From Pleurotus ostreatus/Saccharomyces cerevisiae fusant (Eukaryota > Opisthokonta): 24,768 bases of DNA. Below are positions 1 through 10,791 of this stretch, one piece after another. Both the position numbers and the translations under genes were made by a program. Location of the stretch: positions 1-24,768 of the forward strand of contig JAMQCK010000401.1 of NCBI GenBank assembly GCA_024196135.1. The letters are read 5' to 3'. How positions within the stretch are numbered: the first letter of the stretch is position 1; each line of letters begins with the position of its first letter. The notes under the pieces were generated by a model, which was not told the origin of the DNA, made no database searches, and was given only the letters and a program-made list of their open reading frames with translations.

Positions 1-113
1 CGGCGGGCACGCGATGCAGCGAGGGTGCTGACCTTCTTGCACTCCTGGGCACATCGCTTGGGCTTGCAGCGATTGGCGTCGACGATGGCGATACGCGTAA
101 TTTTGTCGGCCAT
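1..113 (-). CDS. RLI1: ABCE1/RLI1 ribosome-recycling ATPase, first exon only (partial)
   Basis: Only the 5' end is in the window. The start codon is at 113-111 and exon 1 runs 113-33 (27 codons). A GTCAGC donor begins at 32, so the window ends inside the first intron. The peptide starts [20 protein letters not shown] and continues CAQECKK. This matches the invariant N-terminus of ABCE1/Rli1, where the first cysteines (here C16, C21, C25) bind a 4Fe-4S cluster. In the known family this soluble ABC protein splits post-termination 80S ribosomes and also acts in initiation and ribosome export. The nucleotide-binding domains lie outside the window. The identification rests on this short but highly diagnostic segment. 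Confidence 0.88.
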   Translation of the reverse strand, partial: MADKITRIAIVDANRCKPKRCAQECKKVSTLAASRAR

Positions 114-977
114 GGTGTGTGGTGGGCGCCGCCGTCGAGCGCGATGATGATCAAGGTACCAAAATTTGGGACGCGGAATCGAAGGGCGGTGATTGGCCAC
201 GTGTGGCCTCCGCTCGGGTACTCGAGATCACCCATGCGTCACCGTGACGCGTTATGGTTCAACTTTTGTGGCCACAGCGGTGCCTCGCAATTCTTCAAGA
301 GCTTGAGGAGGACGCAGAGGCAATTGAAGGAAAGCCTTAGAAGTTTGGCGGTTGCAAGTGGCGAGCTGGCAAGTCAGTGCCAGTGTGAGGTTCGATATCA
401 AGGATCCAGGATTCGGGCGTGAAAAGATCGACTACGAGTTATCCTGACATAAATCCCTGATAACATAAAGCCCGACCGACGCAGGTTCTCCCTAGTCAAG
501 AACGTGCCAACGAGGCGTAGGGTACGAGAGCTCCCGATACAGTGCCACAATTGAAGCAATCGTTTAAGAAGGTCGTAACGCAGGCGTCAGGGCTCAAAAG
601 CAGCGAAACTAGTATTAATCGATTGATGTCCACTTAGATGGTGTTGGACAGAGTAGGGAAATCAGCGAGAGACGAGCACATGTTCGGTATTCTGAGCGCA
701 AGACATAGGCACCTTAGAAAAACTCGGAGTAGCATCGCAGCGAGCAGGAGAAACACGCAGTTGATGGATGCCGCTGAAGATACCCTTATCGAGCGCAGGT
801 TCATATGATCTAGGGACGAGGAATGGAGGATGAGTGCAGAACAAAGGCGCGAGCGCGTCCCTTCCCGTGACCGTGGCTCGCTGATCCCCGAGCACGCGGC
901 TACTTAACGCCGAGCCATCACTTCCTCATTTGGCACATCTATTGTTCTCCTCAACCATCACATCAGGTCCTGTCACG
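114..977. other. Divergent intergenic region between RLI1 and the parvulin gene
   Basis: This 864 bp stretch separates two divergently transcribed housekeeping genes and should hold both promoters. I found no conserved reading frame in it. The short open frames lack protein-like composition or splice partners. The sequence just before the parvulin start is C/T-rich, as is common in fungal 5' leaders. Confidence 0.6.
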
Positions 978-1618
978 ATGGCCAAAAAGCAAGCGGAGAA
1001 GAAGTCAACAGACAAGAAGCCCGCGGACAATAAGAAAGGGAAGGGTGCGAAGACGGACGACCCGGAGGAAGGATCTGGCAAGGCCAGCCATTTTACTTTT
1101 GCGCCGCCAGTTGGCATCAGTCTGACATCGGTGGCAGGGGAAGGGTTTGAAGGCCGCTACCGCGGTCAACGTGCGACATATTCTGTGCGAGAAGCATTCA
1201 AAAGCTACAGAAGCCTTGCAGAAAATTCAGGTAAGCCTACCTCTTTGTGCAGTTGTTCCCGTTAATACGTTGTGCCGCAGGAGGGCGTGTCATTCAATAA
1301 GGTCGCGCAAGAGTATTCAGAGGATAAGGCCAAAGGTAACTCAGCCTCTGTATGTATGGTATTTTCTTGCTGAATCATCGCTTTCTATAGCTGGTGGCAG
1401 CCTCGGTTGGATGGTGCGAGGCTCTATGGTCGGTAAGTTTCACAGATGCGGACGTCCTGCACGCTATGCCACCTTCTTTGTACTCACATACGCCCTCAGG
1501 CCCCTTCCAAGAGGCAGCCTTCGCACTCACCCCATCAACGGTTGACAAGCCCATTACATCCGGGCTTGTCAAGACGAACTTCGGCTACCACATCATCATG
1601 GTCGAGGGTCGTCGGTAG
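978..1618 (+). CDS. Parvulin-type peptidyl-prolyl cis-trans isomerase (PIN4/Par14-like)
   Basis: Five exons: 978-1082, 1138-1230, 1281-1335, 1391-1432 and 1500-1618, giving 137 residues. Residues 1-40 are Lys-rich and probably disordered or nucleic-acid binding, as in Par14. Residues 44-137 form the rotamase domain, with [12 protein letters not shown] (from residue 47), [22 protein letters not shown] and [11 protein letters not shown] in the family order. Parvulins catalyse cis-trans isomerisation of prolyl bonds. The PIN4/Par14 group lacks a WW domain, as here, and in other organisms is nuclear and linked to pre-rRNA processing and chromatin. Introns 2-4 are ordinary GT-AG. Intron 1 (1083-1137) has a GC donor and a CTGAC branch site; it is needed to join the basic N-terminus to the domain in frame. 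Length is normal for the family. Confidence 0.93.
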
Positions 1619-1836
1619 AGCAAGCTATTCTCCACTCCCATCGCCTGATCATCGCTTACACCCTCGCCCAATCAACGATAACGAAACCCACGAGTCTATT
1701 GCGAAAGATGAACAATGTAGCATAACTCGGATATTATAACACGGAAATCCCGATAAATATGCAATCCCAATGAGGACGAGAGTTGCGCGGAAAGGGTATG
1801 TACGGTACAAGATGGAAAGGAGAATTGACTCAGAAA

Positions 1837-4800
1837 TCACTTCACTGGCGGTGTCTTCGAAGGCGCTGACGCTGCCCCGGGTGGTTTATCAGAGGTCCCG
1901 TTCGGCTGAGAAGGCGCAGCTGGTTGCGACGATCCAGCAGGTGCCTTCGATGATCCAGCCGCCGTCGACGCTCCTGGCGCCGGTGTCTGTGAAGATCCAG
2001 CCGCCTGCGACGACCCAGCCGCCGCCGACGTTCCCTGCGCCGCCGCCTGCGAGGACGCCGCGAGCGGCGCCATAGGCGGATACCCCGGATACCCCCCAAT
2101 CCCAGGAAACGCCGGCGGCCAATAGTCCCTCGGGTAGTACTCCGGATATCGCGCGTAGTGCATCGGCGGAGGAGGGTACATAGGCGATTGCATGTAGGGC
2201 GGGATGTGGGGCATGGGGATGGTGCCGGGCTGCATTTGCATGGTGTTGGGTTGCATTTGCATAGTGTTAGGGGGCGCCGTCATAGGCATAGTGGGAGGCT
2301 GCATAGGCATCCCGCCATACATCGCGTAGGGATGCATGTTCGTCGTCGGCGCTGGGGTTTTGGTGGTGGTAGATGCGACCTTGCTGGTGGTCGTAGACTT
2401 CGACGCGTCCGAGTCGGTCTTCGCGTTCGCGTCAGTCGATTTGGTGCCCATGCTTTGCGCGATACTGCTGAGGACCATGTTGTTCTGACAGACCATGGTG
2501 ACGTCTGCGACGGTCTGTGACATCCATCAGCGCCGAAGGAATATATGGGCGGCGAATTACTTACCTTCCCGGGCATGGCAGCGGCTATACGATCAAAGTT
2601 CATCCCGTGTTCTTGCAGCAGTACAAGGAGGGTCGCTATAGGCCACTCCTATAAGTCTGACAAGCGAAGCTCAAGGGAGCACCGCTGCTCACCTGTATCC
2701 GCGTCTGTCCACCCCGCCGGGTTCATAATGACTGGTGCTGAAGTCGCCGCGGGAGACGACGTCGAAGGCGGAGGGAGGGGCTTGGACCCCGCGGCCTCCT
2801 CCATGTCATCGTCGATGATCTCCGCCGATTTCTTGTACTTCTTGCCAGGTCTCTTAAAGCGCTTTGCCGGGCGATTCTGCGAAGGAAGTGAGGTCAGTTG
2901 AATTCTCACCCAACTACTGACCAAAGGCAACGCACCGATGCAGCACCATCATCCAGCTCTTCAATGGTTTTGGACGAAGAAGAAGGCAACGGCGGCGTTG
3001 GCTTTGGAGCAGGGATCATAGGTAGCAGCAGAGATTGCGCAACGACAGAGACGGACGGCGGAGGCGCTGCATCGGGCTTGGTGGACCCAGCATCGTCAGG
3101 CCCCGCTTCGGGCTGAGGAGTTGCCTGGTTCGATAGCGCAGGCGTCGCCGCTTTGCTTGCTTCTGGTGACGCCTGTCGACTGGGCTGCGCAGACCTAACC
3201 GCACTCACAGGTCCCTTCGACGCAGGGACCTTCCTTCGCCTCGTCGTCCGCCCCGACCCCTCCGGCTCCGGCGTCGCCGTCGCCGATGTCCCCGTCTCCG
3301 CATGCGATGCCGCCCTTCTCGCCGACGTCCTTCTCGCCTCCGTCGCAATCACCTGCGCCCTCCTCGTCCTCCTCGTCGCAATCGGCCCCTTTACTTCCTC
3401 CCTAACCTCCGCGTCGTGCTGCGCAATATCCGCAAGCAGCGCATTCCCCTTCCGCTTCCCCATCCTCCGCCCCCCGCGCTTCTTCGGCCCATACGTCGTG
3501 ACCGCCTTTCGGAAGTCGAGCAGCTGCTTCTTGTGCAGGTAGTAAAAGTCCACACACTGCTCCGCGGTCTTATTCGGCAGCTTGTCCGCGATGTAGCCAA
3601 ACTGCTTCGGCGTCTGCGCGTACTGCCGCAGCATGATATCGCGCTCCTCCGGCGACCAATCGTGGATTCCCGTCTCCGGCGCGTAGTACTCCTCCGGATC
3701 GTACACGCGCAGGTTGTTGTCGTTGTACGAGTAGGGCACGTGCCCCTGCGTGACGGAGATCATGTCCGGAATGGTGGCCTGGTTCCGCTGGGAGACGATG
3801 TCCGGGTTCGTCGCCTCGTCGACGCTGAGGCTCGCGATGATCTGCTCCATCTCGAGGTCGGAGCGGATGGTGTCGCCGAGCGCGGCGTTGCGCCGGGTCG
3901 ACCGCCCGTGCGTGATCTCCGGCTCGGCCATCTCGCGCGCCTGCGCGTCCAGCTTCGCGCAATGTCGCTTCCACCGCTCGTTCAGCGCGAGATACTCCTC
4001 GCGAAGGCGCTGCTGCTTGGTCGTCAGCATCGTATTGAGGTTTTCCATGAGATTTTCCAGAGTGGTTCCGATGCCGTCGTCGTCTGGTCGCTGGGCAATG
4101 GGTTCGGATATTTCCTTCACCAAGGTCTTCGGGGAGGTTGGTACGCGGTAGGCCACTTGGGGGCGCGTGATGGCCAGATTGCCAGCCAGCACGGCCTCAA
4201 TGCGGTCCGCTTGTGTCTGGTCGTGATATAGGAGATGATCAATGACAAACGCGCGAAGGCCGTCATCAAAGGTGCTGGGCTCGACATCGTCCCCCACTTC
4301 ATCATCATAAGCAGGAATAGGAGGAATAGTGGAAAGGAGTGTTCCTGGCGAACCCTTGCTTCTCGCCTCGTCCGGCTGCACACGGGTGGTGACATCCGCT
4401 GGTGAGTCGGGCTCGATCGTTGGAGGCGTCGGTGTATGGATCCGAGAGCTTGCGGCTGAATCCCTCGGCGTCGGTATATGATCAGGACGATCTACACGGC
4501 GCAACATATGTAAGCTATGCTATCCAATCAAGGAGCGAACAAAACCATACCTTGCCTCGCTGACAACCCAGTTTCCGCGTATACTACGTCTACTTGAGCG
4601 ACGGCCTTCGTTGTTGGACCAGCGTTCGTGATAGTAACATCAGCCGCGGAAGCTTCAGATGTAATCGGAGTTGGCAATGCCTCAGAAGCATTCGGGGTCG
4701 GCAAGGCGCCTTCAGAAGTGAGCGGCGTAGGAAGGGTGCCCCCAAGCTGCGAAGGCGCATCGAGTTCCAAACCAGGAAATGCATCAGGTTGAGGCGTAGA

Positions 4801-6247
4801 AGGCTTCACAGACGCTCTTGAGGACGCAATGCTCGACCGAGAAAGAGGGCGGGTCGACGGCGGCGGAGTAACGTCTTTTGGCGGCACCGCAGAAGTAGAA
4901 GCCTTCGGTGGCATGGGAGTAGGATCCTTCGGCGGCACCGCAGGAGCAGGCGTCCGCGAGGACGCGCGCGAGGATTGGATACTATCCGGACCATCGTCCA
5001 CGATGCTACTAGGTTTGGGTGATCGCGAGGGCGAAGGGATCGGAGGAGCCTGCCCTTCGGATATCTCGCCGGGCGACTTCGGTGAGACCTTGGGGGCAGG
5101 CGCAAATGCGGGCGCTGGCTGCTTGGATTCCTGGCGCTGCGTTGTGACGAACTCTCCCTTGACAGCAGGTTTTGCAGGAAGCGGAGGAGGCGCATCAGGT
5201 TTGACTGCAGGCCGAGGCGGCAGGGACGCAGCAGGTGAAGGCAGCGCACCATTCCGCTGAGACGATTGAGAAGGGCGACGCGACGGAGAGGATTGATCGC
5301 CCTGTTTAGAGATCGATCCGGGACGGATGGGCAAGCCAGGTCGATTGGGAGGCCCATTGGCGCGTGAGGTAGATCCGGATGCAGCGCGGTCACGACCACG
5401 AGACGACGCGGAGCTGATAGAGTCACGACCGCGAGGGCGCCCTTCTTGAGAAAAGCGACGATTAGCAGCAGTGGGACTTTGCAGCGAGTTCGATCTGAGA
5501 GACCATAATGAGATATGCATGCATACGCGACGGTCCTGACCTACCGAGAATGGGCGTTTTTCCAGCTCTCTGATGGTTCGAAGCTGGCGGATCTGTCGCG
5601 AGAGGGTTCGCCCATGCGGATGGGCTCGTTGACGGGAGGCGGACGTCTCGGCGCAGGCATATATGGGACAAACTCATCAGCAGGAACTGGTGGCTCGCCC
5701 AAAGGTCGCGAAGGGGGGTAAGGACCCCAGGCATCACGCGGAGCAGCCACATCTCTCGGATCCCAAGAGCTCGCGTAGTCAGGAGCATACCCCTCCTCCG
5801 GAGGATACCAAGGATCAGCAGGCGGAGGCGGTGGTGGGTAGTACCGAGGCCGTCCACGATAGTACTCGTCCCAGGGATCATAGTAGTGCCGCGCTGCAGG
5901 CGCCGCACGCGAAGTCGGAAAATCCCGCTCGACATCTACTGGCCGGTAGTCAGGCCAGGCAGCGCTTTCGCGGTGAGCAGTCCATTGACCTTCATATGCA
6001 TCGTACTCTGCGCCCCGGGGCGGTGGTCCGTAGGGCGGCGGGCCTGGTGGAGCGAGGGGCGGCGTATGCCGAGGAAAAGAAGAGCGCCTCTGAAAAGATG
6101 AACAAGTCAGTTTCAATCGAATAGGCGCGCATATCTGCTTCTTTGGTTTTTAGTACTGACATAAGATGGTGAGTGTGCGCCACGATAGTCGTAATACAAT
6201 GAGCGAGGGCCCAAAGGGGGGTCTTCGCGAGGTAGTCGTGACGCCAT
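1837..6247 (-). CDS. Snt1/NCoR-like corepressor with two SANT domains
   Basis: Seven exons, listed 5' to 3' on the minus strand: 6247-6161, 6089-5545, 5494-4551, 4491-2936, 2876-2693, 2635-2565 and 2514-1837. All phases agree and the model gives 1354 residues. The N-terminus is rich in Pro, Tyr and Arg. A coiled-coil-like helix covers about 668-718. SANT 1 starts at W804 (DWSPEERDIMLRQYAQ, then KTAEQCVDFYYLHKK). SANT 2 starts at W1100 (GWTDADTATLLVLLQEHG) and is assembled across exons 5-7. The C-terminal 170 residues are Met/Pro/Gln then Ala/Ser/Gly-rich. Paired SANT domains after a coiled coil are typical of Snt1, SMRT and NCoR, scaffolds that hold histone deacetylases in the Set3C/SMRT complexes in the nucleus. 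Assignment to that family is firm. Partner binding and the exact orthologue are inferred. Confidence 0.88.
2231..2272. repeat. Two-copy 21 bp tandem repeat inside the corepressor gene
   Basis: Units at 2231-2251 and 2252-2272 differ at only a few bases. They encode two copies of the heptapeptide PNTMQMQ in the Met/Gln-rich tail of the corepressor. This is probably replication slippage in a disordered region. Confidence 0.8.
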
Positions 6248-6665
6248 GTAAGGACTTTATCCGTCCAATCTGACGCGAATGAGCCTGGGAGCAGAACGGA
6301 TTCGAATAAGAGAGGTTAGGCGCGGCGGGCACAAGATGTAAAAGTGGCGTCGGCAGCCTTGTTGGAGGTCGGAAGCAACCAGGTTTATCGTTTGTTGACA
6401 CAACACAAACAAACCGGCATCGTCGGCATGCCGGCCCGGCGATCGGCGGACACGCCAACTTCGAACTTCAACGTGTGCATCACCGTCAGCGCGGTCGAAC
6501 GACATAGCCGCGAGCGCGCCGTGTTTCCCTCTCGAACCCTCAGTTTTGCTTTGGGAATTGCGAGTGGGAACTATCATACGAAACAACACGTGAGTACCCC
6601 TTGCCCAGCGGAACTTCCCGAATGACCCTTGTGTGGTGAGAGGTTGGCATTGACCTTACTTCGGC
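6248..6665. promoter_or_regulatory. Divergent promoter region between the corepressor and the CNH gene
   Basis: This 418 bp stretch lies between two start codons pointing away from each other, so it should carry both promoters. No conserved reading frame is visible. An inferred role only; I did not find a specific factor site that I would defend. Confidence 0.55.
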
Positions 6666-8029
6666 ATGGCCTACGCACAGGAAGTGCCTTCCAATGACGT
6701 CCCACCGTACCTTATGCAAGACCTGGTGTCTGCGGTGACCCGAGATCTGGGTGTGTCAAATATGGACAAACCTAACAACAGCAGAGCGTTGATTAACTGT
6801 CGAAAGGCTCCGGCGTGACCATAACGTGCGCGCAAGCTCTAGGTAAGTATGCAATTACTCGATGGACAATTGAGTCTCATACAGTGTAGGAACGGAGGTC
6901 TACATAGGTTGCTCGAATGGCCAGCTTATGCGATATGCATTGCAAGCGAACAATCCTGACGAGGTTTGACACACACTCTCTGCGCTCGCCCGCCCTTCCT
7001 CATGTCGCTCCAAGCCCATGAGCTACGACCTGGTATCAAGACAGAACATTACGGCCGATAAGCCGGTCGAAGACATCGTCTTGGTCCCCAGCATCTTCCG
7101 CGCCTTGGTCTTCGCAGGTACCGCTGCTCTTTTTCGGCGCGTGGTGTTTTCTGACCAATTCATTCAGACCGCCAACTTAGCATATACACCCTCCCATCGC
7201 TCGAGATGACTGCAATCAAGCCTATACGCAATGCCGTTACCTTTGCCGTCGACAACGACCATCTGCGACGACCAGCACCTGACGACAACCAGCTCGTTCC
7301 CGTCGCTCTGACCATCGTCAAGCGCAGCGGCCTCGCGCTCTTCACCCTAAGCGACAGGCTCTTCTACCAACAGGTTCGTCTCATTAACCTTCCCTCCTAC
7401 TTCTCGCATCTCTAACACGCCCTACCTAATCCCCAGGAAATCCCCTTTCAAGGCGGCCTCGTCGCCCGGCGCATCGGCCAGTCCCTCTGCGTCGCGGACA
7501 AAGAGTTCTTCAGCATCGTCAACCTCGAGCAGTCCGTCGCCTTCCAGATCATGCCCGTCAACCAGGTCATGGACGACAAGCCCATCAAGCCGCTCGTGCT
7601 CGAGATCCACGGGGAGGACGAGTATCTGGTGGTGTCGTGGATGGGCGCGAGCGCGATGGGCGTGTTCATCAATACGAATGGGGACCCGGTGAGGGGGACG
7701 TTGGAGTATGACGAGTATCCGGTGTCGGTTTGTGAGTGGTTGGGTGGTTGGGTGCGGTGTGGAGAATGGTTCGCTGATGGATAACGCCAGGCATGGACTT
7801 CCCATACATCGTCGCCGTGCTGCCAAACAACACGATTGTGGTACACAACATCGAGACGCAGAGCGTCGTGCAGACCATCCCGGTGCCGGAGAATCTGCAC
7901 GTCCGCGCACTCGTGTCGTGCTTGGAGGGATATCTAGTCCCGTCGAATATGGAGACGGAGAAGATGCGCAAGACGTCGGTGCGCTTGTTGAGGGAGCCGT
8001 CGCCGCCACCACCTACTGTAGAGGAGTAG
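6666..8029 (+). CDS. CNH-domain protein resembling the N-terminal part of Vps3/TGFBRAP1
   Basis: Seven exons: 6666-6750, 6807-6842, 6890-6963, 7015-7117, 7168-7373, 7437-7731 and 7791-8029, giving 345 residues. The sequence has the beta-propeller character of a citron-homology domain: EVYIGCSNGQLMRYAL, KPVEDIVLVPS, DRQLSIYTLPSLE, then GVFINTNGDPVRG and DFPYIVAVLPNNTI. The last blocks recall TGFBRAP1/Vps3, a CORVET tethering subunit that acts at early endosomes. Known Vps3 and Vps39 proteins are about 850-1000 residues, with helical clathrin-type repeats after the CNH domain. Here a TAG follows a Pro-rich end, PSPPPPTVEE, and the PIG-S gene starts 228 bp later, so the helical part is absent. 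It may be a shortened paralogue or a truncated gene. Family level is fairly sure; function is not. Confidence 0.82.
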
Positions 8030-8257
8030 ATTTGTCTTAACATATATCCTTCCTTATATCAAGCGCTTTCCGAGTCCTACCTATATTTTTCCAGCCCGTA
8101 AAGAAACATGGAAGACAGCGCGGTTCAGCGGCAGGGTGGGGCATCGAACCGTGGGACACTCTCGGCCCGCGCCGGCCATATTCGGCAAACGGTCACGTTG
8201 CACTTCAACTCCAACCGTCACCTTTTCCCATCCTTTTCCCGTCTTTCTACTCCATCC

Positions 8258-10108
8258 ATGTCGGAAGATGCCATCCCAACCTCCCCAGCACTGCCCGACG
8301 CCCACCCACACGATGACGCCCCCCTAAAAGACCCCTCCAAAATCCATTACCAGGCGAACCACGTGCGCCGGCTCATCATCGCGTCCTACTGGCTCGTCAT
8401 CGTCCTCGCGCTGCCGCTGTGGTGGCGGACGACGAGTATCGAGCGGTTGGGGTTGCCGCAGGGGAGGATAAGTGCTTTGGGTGATAAGCGTTTGCGGTTT
8501 GATATCGGGTTGTACGCTGAGGATGGGAGAGTGCGCGATGCATTGGCGAGGCCGGCTTTCAAGGAGCGGCTGGCTGGGGAGGGGGTGGATGTGCGTGTTG
8601 CGGGGGATGAGAAGTCTGGTAAGAACGAAGCTGTCTCTGAGAATCACACATGTTCTGAGAGACAAAGGATAGACTACCAAGTCCTCTTCCATGACGGCCA
8701 GGACACGTATATCGAAGGGCGGAGCGTGTCCTTCCCTCGAGATGTCAGCGACGGTTAGAAACCCTCTTCTTTGGTCCAGGCTTTATGCTAATTACTGGCG
8801 CAGACAATGTTCTCGACGTACTAACCTCCCTTCTTGTACCTCAAGCCGTCGACCGTCGGCACGAGCAACATATCGTACCCTTCGCACCCCGGTATCAACT
8901 TTCTTTCTCTCTGCTGAACGAAGATGCAGCGGATGGCACGAGTATGCTTTCTTGGCCAATACGCGAGAACATCAGAAGTAGGCTCTTTCACTCTGTGCTA
9001 ACTGTACTCTGCTCATTATCGCGCAGGACACCTGACCCCGACCTTGAACGACCTCGCCAATCTGTATAACTTCACCATCGAGAGTCAGGTCCAGTTCCAT
9101 GCGCCTCTTGCTTTCGAGCCGTTACCCTTACAGCCAGAGGGGAGCTCGGAGGCGACCGATGCACAAGCCGCTGCAAACGAAGCTAAGGAGGCTGGCTTGA
9201 CACCCGAGCAACTCACCGTGTTCGTCAACTCGGCAGAGTGGTCCTTGTGTAAGCGCATTCACCCACTGGCTTCTTCACTCGCACTGACGATTTGGTTCCT
9301 CCCTCAGCGTCCAGCGTCTCCAACGACCCCGTCCTGCACTTCTTACTCTTCGTTCCGAAGCGCCCTCTACACATCCTCACCGATTCCGGAGAGCGCTCAC
9401 CATCTCGCGCTTTCCTCATTCCACAATGGGGTGGCATTGTACTTGCGGACACGGATCTCCTCACCGCCGACCCTGCAGCGCAAGTAACTGCTGGACACGC
9501 AGTCCAAGTGGACGCCGCCTTCGCGACCTTCCGCGCCCAGCTCGTCACCCTCCTCGGCGTACCACAACTACCTGCTGGCGTCACCGCGCGCGTGCCCTCA
9601 GGACACATTTCAGCCTGGCAAGCTGACGCGCTCCTTCGCCGACGCGCTAGGGAGAGTGCACAGGAGGCGCGCGACACGCTGAGCAGTATCTCGCGCTTGG
9701 TGGACCAGATAGAGAATATGCCGGTTGGTGCGCGCGTCCGGGACGATGTGCAGGGGGCGTTGCAGGCGTTGGAGATGGTACGTCCTAGGCCCGTCCCCGT
9801 CCCTTCGTGGATCAAAACGCCTTCTGTACCCTACACACGCCTACATACGCTGACCTCTCCATCCACCGCAGGCCTACTCTTCCGCTTCCGCCTCCATGCT
9901 CTCCGCCTTCCAGCACGCCGCCCACGCGACCGTGCTCGCCTCGCGGGCATTCTTCAGCCCGGGGATGCTTCAGCTGCTGTACTTCCCGCCGGAGCATATA
10001 TATGCAGTGTACATGCCGCTGTTCGCGAGCGCGCTGATTCCGCTGTTGGCGACGGCGGTGCGGGAGTTGAAGGCGTGGAGGAGGGAGCGTGTGGCGCCGG
10101 CGGCATAG
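8258..10108 (+). CDS. GPI-anchor transamidase subunit PIG-S/Gpi17
   Basis: Six exons: 8258-8618, 8673-8753, 8804-8977, 9027-9248, 9308-9777 and 9872-10108, giving 514 residues, close to the usual PIG-S length. One transmembrane helix lies at about 39-56 (LIIASYWLVIVLALPLWW), followed by a large lumenal region with SFSLLNED, HLTPTLNDLANLYNFTI, HFLLFVPKRPL and FLIPQWGGIVL. A second helix is at about 479-499, followed by a short basic tail. This topology and these motifs fit PIG-S, a non-catalytic subunit of the ER complex that transfers GPI anchors to proteins. I chose the ATG at 8258. An in-frame ATG at 8108 would add 50 residues of unlikely composition. The start lies in a C/T-rich leader close to the end of the CNH gene on the same strand. 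Confidence 0.9.
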
Positions 10109-10791
10109 GCTGGAGTAGTGTACGCGGGTGCGCATTTTTGGTGATGTTGCGATACTGCCTGACGCGATTTCAGGCTTTGTATCACGCCCACTAGCAGACA
10201 AACAATGGAACGTGACGAGTACTGCTTTTCGATCCGCCTGCTGAGTGAAAGACCAGCAAACTCGGGCGCGGGATGTCCCTTTAACGCGTATGTGGTTGTA
10301 CAGACTTTATCTGTTGACCGCTACTTTTGCATCTCCATCACGTCGTCTTGAATATTTACGCCCTTGTGAGGTAAAGACTGCGATCTGGGACATCTGTAAC
10401 CCAAATATGGAGAGGCATGCTCTTGCCTCTGTTCTAATCCAAGTGCCTCATACGTCCTCGTGCGCTTGCCGCTCGACGCGTCCAGTCACATCTGTCACGC
10501 CGTGTCATTGGAACGCGCGACGTTGACGTTGACCACGACGACATGACCATGATCTCTGCGATGTACACCACCGACAAGGTCCTGCTCCCGGATTACCTGC
10601 GAAGCGATGTTTGCCTGCTTGATGTGGGACTTAGCCACACCGGCGGTCGACTGCTCCTAACCTGACGATCAGCTTCCGTTCTTCGAGACGCGGAGGCTGA
10701 GCCTCCCTGCCTGAGCTCAGACGAGCCCTGCCTTCCTCTCACTGCTCCGCCTCACCTGTTGTCTTCTCGCCTCGAGCAAGTCCACGCCGCG
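10109..10791. other. Intergenic region and 5' flank of gene A
   Basis: This 683 bp stretch follows PIG-S and precedes gene A. It contains no convincing reading frame. Two short blocks recur in the 5' flank of paralogue B: CTGTCACGCCGTGTCA at 10492-10507 (14 of 16 bases shared with 15596-15611) and GATCAGCTTCCG at 10667-10678 (identical at 15763-15774). A perfect small inverted repeat, GGAGGCTGAGCCTCC, and the palindrome CTGAGCTCAG lie in the probable leader, just before the start codon. Confidence 0.6.

Noticed and set aside
2158..2520. Plus-strand His/Arg/Gly-rich open frame
   Set aside because: It is complementary to the Met/Pro/Ser-rich tail of the corepressor; the odd composition is explained by that.
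3302..4231. Plus-strand open frame of 309 codons
   Set aside because: It is antisense to exon 4 of the corepressor, is extremely Arg/Leu/Val-rich and follows the GC-rich third positions of the real gene. It is a shadow frame.
4806..5426. Minus-strand open frame of about 200 codons overlapping exon 3 of the corepressor
   Set aside because: Leu/Arg/Pro-rich composition, in a different frame from the spliced gene whose phases fit throughout.
8108..8257. N-terminal extension of PIG-S from the ATG at 8108
   Set aside because: The extra 50 residues do not resemble the short cytosolic tail of PIG-S, and the region looks like a leader. The ATG at 8258 gives normal family topology.
10681..10720. Small hairpin GGAGGCTGAGCCTCC as a terminator
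   Set aside because: Hairpin terminators are bacterial. This is nuclear fungal DNA and the hairpin lies before a start codon, so I note it only as local symmetry.
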